From: DATKSS01 sp049582065
Lineage (GTDB): Bacteria > Chloroflexota > Dormibacteria > Dormibacterales > Dormibacteraceae
Length of the DNA: 5,576 bases
Assembly: GCA_049582065.1 (NCBI GenBank)
Contig: JBAUTF010000072.1
Location: 1 to 5,576 of the forward strand
Direction: 5' to 3'
In this document: one piece after another, positions 1-5,576 of the stretch
Layout of the letters: every line of letters begins with the position of its first letter
How positions within the stretch are numbered: position 1 is the stretch's first letter
Notes under the pieces: model-generated
The model's input: the letters and a program-made list of their open reading frames with translations, nothing else
The model's database searches: none
What the model was told of the DNA's origin: nothing
Translations under genes and position numbers: made by a program

Positions 1-204
1 GCAGAGTGGCGATGCCCGTTTGCCCACAGTCTCAGTTCCACCGCCATGGTCCAGGTACCAATCCATCTTCTGCCGGTTCCACTGGATGGTCTGCTCGCTG
101 CGGCGCATGACCTTGAGCTCGGCCAGCAACCGCGGACAAGGCTGTCGATCGAGGGCGCTGTGACCGCGCCGGGAGCTGCCTCTGAGGGCCACCAGAGGCG
201 CCAC
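1..204 (-). CDS. Partial tyrosine recombinase/integrase-like N-terminal fragment (runs off window)
   Basis: The minus-strand frame is open from an upstream stop at 280-282 to the window edge. Its central stretch reads LLAELKVMRRSEQTIQWNRQ followed by KMDWYLDHGGG. This pattern (a helix, then R-S-x-x-T-I, then a helix with W/Y and L) resembles the SAM-like core-binding N-terminal domain of phage-type tyrosine recombinases. Only this N-terminal part is visible; the catalytic R-H-R-Y domain would lie beyond position 1. The start is uncertain: GTG at 204, GTG at 192 and ATG at 108 are in frame, and none has a convincing ribosome binding site. The residues before the motif are low-complexity and unlike the family, so the 5' end may be degraded and the gene a remnant. 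It sits about 165 bases beyond the 3' end of tRNA-Ser on the same strand, a normal place for an integrase. The family call rests on motif resemblance only. Confidence 0.4.
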   Translation of the reverse strand, partial: MAPLVALRGSSRRGHSALDRQPCPRLLAELKVMRRSEQTIQWNRQKMDWYLDHGGGTETVGKRASPLC

Positions 205-293
205 GTCCTCGGAGGCGGCATCGATGCGTGGAGCCGCCGGGGCGACCGTGGGACGGCCCGGTTGGGCGCCGCGTCGGGCCTAGGAGAGGCGTG

Positions 294-309
294 CCGGAGG
301 TGCCTCCGG
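294..309. repeat. Short GC-rich palindrome between tRNA-Ser and the integrase-like fragment
   Basis: Two 7-base arms, CCGGAGG and CCTCCGG, flank a 2-base centre. No T-run follows on either strand, so this is not a classical intrinsic terminator. It could be a protein-binding site (for example an excisionase or regulator site) or chance in GC-rich DNA. Confidence 0.35.
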
Positions 310-368
310 GGCCAGGCAACGCGTGGCTTCGAATAAGGCTACCGCTCGAAGGCTCCTCCAAAAACGGA

Positions 369-461
369 TGGCGGAGAGGGAGAGATTTGAACTCTCGATG
401 GGCCAGTGACCCATAACGGTTTTCGAGACCGTCGCCTTCAACCGGACTCGGCCACCTCTCC
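369..461 (-). tRNA. tRNA-Ser(CGA)
   Basis: Read on the minus strand this is a full class II tRNA with an encoded CCA end. The acceptor arms are GGAGAGG (455-461) and CCTCTCC (373-379), with discriminator G at 372 and CCA at 369-371. The anticodon arm has stem ACGGT/ACCGT and loop CTCGAAA, giving anticodon CGA (423-425), which reads UCG serine codons. A long variable arm with an ATGGG/CCCAT stem, and a T arm with GAGAG-TTCAAAT-CTCTC, confirm a serine-type tRNA. It lies 42 bases downstream of tRNA-Asp on the same strand and is probably cotranscribed with it. A short T5 run follows the CCA end. Confidence 0.96.
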
Positions 462-503
462 GGAGCGCTTTCGAGCGTGCATCCCCGCGCTCGCCGGGCT
501 AGA

Positions 504-582
504 TGGCGGTCCCGACCGGATTCGAACCGGCGTTCTCGGCCTTGACAGGGCCGCGTGTTTGGCCAGGCTACACCACGGGACC
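504..582 (-). tRNA. tRNA-Asp(GTC)
   Basis: On the minus strand the acceptor arms are GGTCCCG (576-582) and CGGGACC (508-514), with discriminator G at 507 and an encoded CCA at 504-506. The anticodon stem CGGCC/GGCCG encloses loop CTGTCAA, giving anticodon GTC (544-546), which decodes GAC and GAU. The T arm is CCGG-TTCGAAT-CCGG. It is a class I tRNA of 76 bases plus CCA. It is the first gene of a probable Asp-Ser tRNA pair. Confidence 0.96.
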
Positions 583-593
583 GACAGCGGCTA

Positions 594-599
594 AGTCTA
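594..599 (-). promoter_or_regulatory. Possible -10 hexamer for the tRNA-Asp/tRNA-Ser unit
   Basis: TAGACT on the minus strand ends 11 bases before the mature 5' end of tRNA-Asp, a suitable place for a -10 element. No recognisable -35 lies at 16-18 bases, so this rests on position and a weak TAnnnT match. Confidence 0.3.
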
Positions 600-737
600 C
601 CAACGGCCGGATCTCGGCCCGGTGAGATCGAGCTCGGGGGCGGAGCCCACCCTTCGCCCGGCCGGCTCCCACGCCTGGCGGTGCTTCCACGTGCCCCCAT
701 AAAGTACAGACGGGGAAGGGTCTGCAAACCCCACACC

Positions 738-743
738 TATAAT
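738..743 (+). promoter_or_regulatory. Consensus -10 (TATAAT) next to the start of the cNMP/ATPase gene
   Basis: A perfect TATAAT ends nine bases before the GTG at 753. Transcription would then begin at about 750-753, essentially at the start codon, giving a leaderless or nearly leaderless mRNA. This agrees with the lack of a Shine-Dalgarno sequence before the GTG. No clear -35 hexamer is seen at 17 bases. Confidence 0.6.
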
Positions 744-752
744 TCGTTCGGC

Positions 753-2033
753 GTGAGCGACAACGAACGGCCTGCGGCGGGTTCGCCCGACGAGCTTCGC
801 CGGCGCTTCCAGATCCTGGAACGGGTTGCGATCTTCTTCACGCTGCCCGACAACGTCCTGCACGCCCTGGCGCGCCGCCTGGCCCCCGCCTCGGCTTCGA
901 AGGGCTCGGTGATCGTCCACCAGGGCGACCCGGGCGACACCATGTTCATCGTCGAGTCGGGCCGCTGCGAGGTCTTCGTGGAGGAGTCACCCGGTCACAC
1001 CATCACGATCGCCCTGATGGGACCGGACGATTTCTTCGGCGAGATGGCTCTGATTTCTGAAGAGATGCGGACCGCCAGCGTGCGTGCCCTCGAGGACTGC
1101 AAGCTGCTGACCCTCGACCGCAAGACGATGTACGAAACGGTTCCGCCCGACTCGGACGCCCTCATCGAGCTGACCAAGCTGGTCGAGCAGCGCAAGGACA
1201 CCCTGCCCAACCTGATCGCCCGGGCGCGCATGGTGGCTCCCGAGCAGGCAGCCTCCACCGTCGCCGTCTACTCGCCCAAAGGCGGGTCCGGCCGCACCAC
1301 CCTCGCGGTCAACCTGGCCGCGGCCCTGGGCAAGCGCTTCCCGGGCGAGGTCCTCCTGGTCGACCTGGCGCTCCCGTACAACCACGCAGCCCTGATCTCG
1401 TACCTGACCCCGACCGGCTGCCTCGCGGCCGCCAGCCAGGTGCCGCCGGCCAACTTCGAGGAGGCCGTTCTCGGCGCGATCCTGCACCACCCAGGCGGCA
1501 TGATGCTTTTGCCCGGGGTGCTGCGGGCGGAGCAGGCCGACCTCATCACGGTCGACCTGGTCAACCGTGCGATGGGCATCCTGGTCAACGCGTTCCGCTA
1601 CATCATCTTCGACCTCGGTGTCGCGTTCACCGATATCGTCATCAGCGTCCTTGACCACTCGCAGCGCGTGCTGGTCCTGGTCACCCCCGAGCTGTCGTCG
1701 TTGAAGGACGTGGGCGAGCTGCTGAACATCTTCACCAACGTGCTCAACATCGTCCCCGGTCGGGTGATCCTAGCCCTGAACAACAAGGTCCCGAAGTCGG
1801 TGGTGAGCAAGGAGGACGTGGTCCGGACGCTGAAGCAGGAGCTCGCCGTCGAGATCGATTTCGACGGCACCAAGCCGGACGAAGCGGCCGTCAAAGGCGA
1901 GATCCTCGTCTTGACCGACCCCAAGAGCGCCATCGCGCGGGGGGCCGAGCAGCTGGCCCAGCTCATCGCGGGGACCACCACCACCGGGGAGGCCAAGCCC
2001 GCCAAACGGGGTTTCAAACTCGGACGCGGATAG
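753..2033 (+). CDS. Cyclic-nucleotide-binding domain fused to a ParA/MinD/CpaE-like P-loop ATPase
   Basis: The protein is 426 aa from GTG 753. Residues about 15-135 form a Crp-type cyclic-nucleotide-binding domain. Its phosphate-binding cassette FGEMALISEEMRTASVRA (95-112) keeps the Gly-Glu pair (G96, E97) that contacts the ribose and the Arg (R106) that contacts the cyclic phosphate, so cAMP or cGMP binding is plausible. A helical linker leads to a SIMIBI-class ATPase from about 168: deviant Walker A KGGSGRTT (176-183), VDLALP (203-208) at the switch I (A') position, and Walker B IIFDLG (284-289). The first, signature lysine (K176) is present, but the usual GK lysine is Arg181. CpaE-type pilus-localisation ATPases also vary at this site. 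The C-terminus is short and basic. No DNA-binding helix-turn-helix is seen, so it is not a Crp/FNR transcription factor. It probably couples a nucleotide signal to spatial positioning or assembly (pilus, pole or partition). The GTG start is preferred because it follows TATAAT and begins just before the conserved domain; an upstream extension would run back into tRNA-Asp. Confidence 0.85.
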   Translation: MSDNERPAAGSPDELRRRFQILERVAIFFTLPDNVLHALARRLAPASASKGSVIVHQGDPGDTMFIVESGRCEVFVEESPGHTITIALMGPDDFFGEMALISEEMRTASVRALEDCKLLTLDRKTMYETVPPDSDALIELTKLVEQRKDTLPNLIARARMVAPEQAASTVAVYSPKGGSGRTTLAVNLAAALGKRFPGEVLLVDLALPYNHAALISYLTPTGCLAAASQVPPANFEEAVLGAILHHPGGMMLLPGVLRAEQADLITVDLVNRAMGILVNAFRYIIFDLGVAFTDIVISVLDHSQRVLVLVTPELSSLKDVGELLNIFTNVLNIVPGRVILALNNKVPKSVVSKEDVVRTLKQELAVEIDFDGTKPDEAAVKGEILVLTDPKSAIARGAEQLAQLIAGTTTTGEAKPAKRGFKLGRG

Positions 2034-2049
2034 GCGGCAGGACCCGTGG

Positions 2050-2055
2050 TAACAT
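2050..2055 (+). promoter_or_regulatory. -10-like hexamer (TAACAT) seven bases before the Fe-S carrier start
   Basis: TAACAT fits TAnnnT and ends seven bases before the GTG at 2063, so a transcript could start at the start codon itself. There is no Shine-Dalgarno sequence between the preceding stop (2033) and this GTG. No clear -35 was found, and read-through from the upstream gene remains possible. Confidence 0.45.
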
Positions 2056-2062
2056 CGCAAAC

Positions 2063-2443
2063 GTGATCGAACAAGCTGTCGTCTCACTCACCTCCGATGC
2101 CCAGTCTCGCCTCAAAGAGCTGCTCGCCAAGGAAGGCAACCCCCAGCTTGCGCTCCGGATCTTCGTCAGCGGCGGAGGCTGCTCCGGCATGCAGTACGGC
2201 ATGGCCTTCGACGACAACCGGCGGGCCGACGACCTGGTGCTCGAGCAGGATGGCGTCCAGATCGTGGTCGACGATTTCAGCGCCCCCTACATCCGCGGCT
2301 CCGAGATCGATTACGTCGACAGCCTGATGGGCGCCGGCTTCACGGTGCACAACCCGAACGCCACGCACTCGTGCTCGTGCGGGCACTCGTTCGACACAGG
2401 CGACGACGCCGGGAACGCCCAGGCGTGCGGCTGCGGGCACTAG
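2063..2443 (+). CDS. erpA: A-type iron-sulfur cluster carrier (ErpA/IscA/HesB family)
   Basis: This 126-aa protein has the family core throughout. It has SGGGCSGMQYG with Cys40, then an internal VDDFSAPYIRGSEIDYV segment, then HNPNATHSCSCGHSF with Cys104 and Cys106. These three cysteines (C...CxC) are the cluster ligands of the family. GGGCSGxQYG and NPNA favour ErpA over IscA, though A-type carriers overlap in function and the symbol is a family-level call. The protein would receive a 2Fe-2S or 4Fe-4S cluster from the Isc or Suf machinery and deliver it to apo-enzymes in the cytoplasm. Family members usually end soon after CxCGxSF. Here about 16 residues follow, ending in an extra CGCGH (Cys122, Cys124). 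The gene starts 29 bases after the ATPase stop on the same strand. The GTG start lacks a ribosome binding site but follows a -10-like hexamer. Confidence 0.93.
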   Translation: MIEQAVVSLTSDAQSRLKELLAKEGNPQLALRIFVSGGGCSGMQYGMAFDDNRRADDLVLEQDGVQIVVDDFSAPYIRGSEIDYVDSLMGAGFTVHNPNATHSCSCGHSFDTGDDAGNAQACGCGH

Positions 2444-2470
2444 CCCTACACGTTCCAATCCCGACGCCTT

Positions 2471-2476
2471 AGGGAG
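2471..2476 (+). promoter_or_regulatory. Shine-Dalgarno-like AGGGAG that questions the membrane-protein start
   Basis: AGGGAG lies 21 bases before GTG 2498, too far for it, but nine bases before an in-frame CTG at 2486. If functional it would point to a rare CTG start. Confidence 0.3.
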
Positions 2477-2497
2477 TTCGTCCTTCTGACCCTGGGC

Positions 2498-2956
2498 GTG
2501 ATCACGCCCGTGGGCATACTGGCGATCAACGTCTCCGCGTTCGTGATGGTGCACCTCGCTCAGTTCAGGATCGGCATGGCGGCGTGCGCTCTCCTCAGCG
2601 GACTTGTGCTCAACGGCCTCACGGCCTGGTGGCTGCTTCGCCTGGCCAGCCGCAACGCTCCACCGCTCTTTCGCGAATACCGCGTGTGGGCAATCGGGGT
2701 CGCCGTGCTCATCGTCCTGCTCACGGCGGGGGGCGGCGGTTACCTGACCTACCTCGGGCTGGACAACCCACGCCGGCTGCCAGACGCGCTGTCGGTCGTC
2801 GTCGCCAGCTTCATGCTCCTGCTGCCCTTCGCGGTATCGGTCGCCGCGCGGCGAATGGCGGGCATGGGCGGCATCATCCCGGTGGAAGAGCCCGCGGGGC
2901 GGGAGAAAAGGAAGGGCCCCTCGCAAAAGCGAGGGGCCCTGAAACCTCGGACCTAA
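2498..2956 (+). CDS. Small four-helix membrane protein, unknown function
   Basis: I do not recognise a family. The 152-aa product has four predicted membrane helices at about residues 4-20, 27-49, 63-86 (with a GGGG stretch) and 97-117. A basic hydrophilic tail follows, rich in Lys, Arg, Glu and Pro (119-152). Arg-rich loops between helices 2 and 3 (RLASR) and after helix 4 (ARRM) suggest those ends are cytoplasmic. The start is unsure. GTG 2498 has no nearby ribosome binding site, while AGGGAG at 2471-2476 is ideally spaced for an in-frame CTG at 2486, which would add LTLG to the N-terminus. The frame is open back to the stop of the Fe-S carrier gene. The last ~14 codons include a perfect hairpin, so the tail sequence may be dictated by RNA structure. 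It follows the carrier gene by 54 bases and converges with groEL. Confidence 0.7.
   Translation: MITPVGILAINVSAFVMVHLAQFRIGMAACALLSGLVLNGLTAWWLLRLASRNAPPLFREYRVWAIGVAVLIVLLTAGGGGYLTYLGLDNPRRLPDALSVVVASFMLLLPFAVSVAARRMAGMGGIIPVEEPAGREKRKGPSQKRGALKPRT
2913..2940. terminator. Perfect 12-bp hairpin, probably a (bidirectional) terminator
   Basis: Arms at 2913-2924 and 2929-2940 are fully complementary (core GGGCCCCTCGC) around an AAAA loop. On the plus strand no T-run follows, and the hairpin lies inside the last codons of the membrane-protein gene. On the minus strand it is followed by TCCTTTTCTCCC, a weak U-rich tract, so it could stop transcription arriving from groEL. It may also protect the 3' ends of convergent mRNAs. 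Confidence 0.65.
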
Positions 2957-2960
2957 CCTG

Positions 2961-3107
2961 GGTTGCCGGATTCACTCCGGTCGTTCCCCATCGGGTTGCC
3001 TGTAGGCCGAATTCATTCCGGCCGTTCCTAATCGGGTTGCCGGTAGGCCGGATTCATTCCGGCCGTTCCTAATCGAGTTGCCTTTAGGCCGGATTCATTC
3101 CGGCCGT
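2961..3107. repeat. Tandem array of four ~41-bp repeats, each with an internal palindrome
   Basis: Units lie at 2961-2993 (33 bp), 2994-3034 (41 bp), 3035-3075 (41 bp) and 3076-3107 (last copy, cut short). Each begins GGTTGCC or AGTTGCC and carries GGCCGGATTCATTCCGGCC or a close variant, which can fold as a 7-bp stem with a 5-base loop. The full-length units end in GTTCCTAATCG. Unit 1 lacks eight bases between two GCC trinucleotides, as expected from slippage. Units 2 and 3 differ at few sites. There are no unique spacers, so this is not a CRISPR. The array occupies the gap between two convergent genes, where REP/BIME-like palindromic repeats often reside. Translations across it give a repeated peptide and are not considered coding. 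Confidence 0.85.
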
Positions 3108-3159
3108 CACGATGCCCTCCCCAAGTGCACCCGGACAATGTGTCACTCGGTGGGGGCAC

Positions 3160-3189
3160 CACGGGGGAGGTCGATTGACCTCCCCCGTG
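3160..3189 (-). terminator. Terminator-like hairpin downstream of groEL
   Basis: A perfect 13-bp stem (arms 3160-3172 and 3177-3189, core GGGGGAGGTC) with a 4-base loop begins five bases after the groEL stop codon on the minus strand. No U-tract follows, so termination may be non-canonical, or the hairpin may stabilise the groEL mRNA 3' end. Confidence 0.65.
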
Positions 3190-3194
3190 CCTTC

Positions 3195-4835
<1,641 letters not shown>

Positions 4836-4863
4836 ATGACTCCCCTCTTCTTTGGTTTGGTGC

Positions 4864-5169
4864 TTAGTGCTTCTTGCCGTTGGATGAGACGACCGCGAGG
4901 ACGTCCTTCTCCGAGACGATCAGGTACTCGATCTCTTCGAGCTTGAATTCGTTGCCGGCGTACTTGGCGTAGAGCACCTTGTCGCCGACCTTGAGCTCCA
5001 TCGGCACCTTGGTGCCGTTGTCCAGGATCCTTCCGGTCCCCACGGCCTCGACGATGCCCTCCTGTGGCTTCTCCTTGGCGGTGTCCGGAAGGACGATCCC
5101 GCTCTTGGTCCTCTCTTCTTTCTCGACAGGCTTGACCACCACGCGGTCGCCCAACGGTCTCAGGTTCAT
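4864..5169 (-). CDS. groES: Co-chaperonin GroES (Hsp10)
   Basis: The 101-aa protein MNLRPLGDRVVVKPVEKEE... is a canonical GroES. It forms the heptameric lid that caps the GroEL ring. The mobile loop region (about 17-35, ERTKSGIVLPDTAKEKPQ) contains the GIVLP segment, which contacts the GroEL apical domain. GDKVLYAKYAGNEF (62-75) and EYLIVSEKDVLAV (81-93) are the conserved beta-barrel strands. The ATG at 5169 is chosen because it has a strong RBS GAGGAGGG (5175-5182) five bases upstream. The longer in-frame start at 5229 would translate through the CIRCE operators and is rejected. It is the first gene of the groESL operon. Confidence 0.99.
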   Translation of the reverse strand: MNLRPLGDRVVVKPVEKEERTKSGIVLPDTAKEKPQEGIVEAVGTGRILDNGTKVPMELKVGDKVLYAKYAGNEFKLEEIEYLIVSEKDVLAVVSSNGKKH

Positions 5170-5198
5170 GTGCGCCCTCCTCAGCGAGCTTGGTTTGA

Positions 5199-5225
5199 TT
5201 AGCACTCCCCGGGCCCGAGCGCTTA
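5199..5225. promoter_or_regulatory. CIRCE operator 1 (HrcA site), proximal to groES
   Basis: In plus orientation TTAGCACTC (5199-5207), nine spacer bases, then GAGCGCTTA (5217-5225). Against the CIRCE consensus TTAGCACTC-N9-GAGTGCTAA this is 16 of 18 conserved positions. HrcA binds CIRCE and represses groESL until heat shock or chaperonin shortage releases it. Confidence 0.85.
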
Positions 5226-5249
5226 GCACTCAGGTGGGTCGACTGCTAA
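5223..5249. promoter_or_regulatory. CIRCE operator 2 (HrcA site), overlapping operator 1
   Basis: TTAGCACTC (5223-5231), nine spacer bases, then GACTGCTAA (5241-5249): 17 of 18 conserved positions match. It shares TTA (5223-5225) with operator 1 and abuts the proposed -10, so bound HrcA would cover the transcription start. Confidence 0.92.
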
Positions 5250-5278
5250 TTGTACTACCGCACGGGGACGGGTGCCTA
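5249..5278 (-). promoter_or_regulatory. groESL promoter (sigma-70/SigA type)
   Basis: On the minus strand TACAAT (5249-5254) is a good -10 at the edge of CIRCE 2. A weak -35, TAGGCA (5273-5278), lies 18 bases upstream. The transcript would start near 5242 inside CIRCE 2. The leader would contain CIRCE 1 and the groES RBS. Confidence 0.6.
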
Positions 5279-5506
5279 AACCTCCGGGTCGCTCGGGATG
5301 GCGTCGGCGGCCCGGATGATCTCGCGAGCGGCCTCGGCCTGCTCGTTGGGAACCATCACTCGGGCGTCGGTCAGGTTGATGCCGACGCCATACGCGTGGT
5401 CTCCGAACACCTCGACCCGCACCCCGTCCGCCTGCAGGACGGCCGCCAAGAGGTCGGCCTGGATCCGCTCCCCGCGGAACACCACCTGCCAGCCCTTGAC
5501 CCCCAT
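5276..5506 (-). CDS. Small DUF2007-like protein (putative signal-transducing family)
   Basis: About 76 aa from ATG 5506 (79 aa from ATG 5515). The pattern is a short strand (WQVVFRG), helix ERIQADLLAAVLQADGVRVEVFGDH, a loop, then ARVMVPNEQAEAAREIIRAA. This matches the DUF2007 layout, a ferredoxin-like alpha/beta fold in which residues equivalent to A-x-x-L-x-x-G and V-P-x-x-x-A-x-x-A are conserved. Function is unknown; the family name 'putative signal transducing protein' is not biochemical evidence. There is no RBS. TAGGAT (5514-5519) lies seven bases before ATG 5506, which favours that start if the mRNA is leaderless. It precedes groES on the same strand, but the groESL promoter and CIRCE lie between them, so it is probably a separate unit. 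Confidence 0.7.
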   Translation of the reverse strand: MGVKGWQVVFRGERIQADLLAAVLQADGVRVEVFGDHAYGVGINLTDARVMVPNEQAEAAREIIRAADAIPSDPEV

Positions 5507-5513
5507 CAGCCCC

Positions 5514-5519
5514 ATCCTA
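5514..5519 (-). promoter_or_regulatory. -10-like TAGGAT before the DUF2007-like gene
   Basis: TAGGAT (TAnnnT) ends seven bases before ATG 5506, the same geometry seen before the Fe-S carrier gene. It overlaps the alternative ATG 5515, so only the inner ATG could be used by this promoter. No matching -35 at 16-18 bases is obvious. Confidence 0.35.
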
Positions 5520-5576
5520 GGGATGGATCGACTTGCAAAGAGCTAACCTCCCTGCCCTCGCTGGGCCGTGAGGTGT

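Noticed and set aside
32..736. Long minus-strand open frame across the left part of the window
   Set aside because: It runs straight through both tRNA genes, has Arg/Pro/Gly-rich low-complexity composition typical of GC-rich shadow frames, and conflicts with the recombinase-like frame on the same strand.
555..752. N-terminal extension of the cNMP/ATPase gene
   Set aside because: The extension would start inside tRNA-Asp, has no domain content, and crosses the TATAAT promoter element; GTG 753 is better placed.
987..1658. Minus-strand open frames opposite the cNMP/ATPase gene
   Set aside because: They are antisense shadows of a gene with clear conserved domains and show no recognisable motifs.
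2584..3072. Plus-strand frame giving repeated PNSFRP/GRIHSGR peptides
   Set aside because: It is out of frame with the membrane protein and reads through the palindromic repeats; the repeated peptide is a by-product of the DNA repeats.
2961..3107. CRISPR array
   Set aside because: Repeats are directly tandem with no unique spacers, only four copies exist, and no cas genes are nearby.
5170..5229. Longer GroES with 20 extra N-terminal residues
   Set aside because: The extra codons lie over the CIRCE operator and the strong RBS before ATG 5169; GroES proteins start with this MNLRPLGDRV-type sequence.
5521..5576. Minus-strand tail HLTAQRGQGG-stop as the C-terminus of an upstream gene
   Set aside because: The segment is only a few codons long at the window edge and another frame is equally open; no support beyond an open frame.

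Overview
This window comes from a GC-rich bacterial chromosome. It carries a complete groES-groEL operon controlled by HrcA-type CIRCE operators, two tRNA genes with encoded CCA ends, an A-type iron-sulfur carrier, and a fusion of a cyclic-nucleotide-binding domain to a ParA/MinD/CpaE-like ATPase. Strong GC bias, CIRCE control of groESL and -10-like hexamers placed directly before start codons fit a high-GC soil-type lineage such as Chloroflexota, Ca. Dormibacterota or Actinomycetota. The sequence alone does not settle the phylum.

Left part (1-590). The minus strand carries tRNA-Asp(GTC) and then, 42 bases downstream, tRNA-Ser(CGA). Just past the 3' end of tRNA-Ser, also on the minus strand, an open frame running off the window edge resembles the N-terminal core-binding part of a tyrosine recombinase. 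An integrase-like fragment abutting a tRNA 3' end is the usual layout at the edge of an integrated element.

Middle part (738-2956). Three plus-strand genes follow: the cNMP-binding/ParA-like ATPase, an ErpA/IscA-type carrier, and a four-helix membrane protein of unknown function. The first two have TATAAT or TAACAT placed 7-9 bases before a GTG start and no Shine-Dalgarno sequence, so both may be translated from leaderless mRNAs. The 3' end of the membrane-protein gene contains a perfect 12-bp hairpin.

Convergent junction (2957-3194). Between the membrane protein and groEL lie four copies of a roughly 41-bp tandem repeat, each with an internal palindrome, followed by a 13-bp terminator-like hairpin five bases beyond the groEL stop.

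Right part (3195-5576). groES and groEL are transcribed leftwards from a promoter overlapped by two CIRCE elements that share three bases. Upstream on the same strand is a small DUF2007-like protein, which may also be leaderless. The last ~60 bases hold no gene that can be assigned.

The genes form no single pathway. groESL and the Fe-S carrier are housekeeping protein-maturation functions. The unusual items are the nucleotide-sensing ATPase, the palindromic repeat array, the doubled CIRCE operator and the possible integration boundary at tRNA-Ser.
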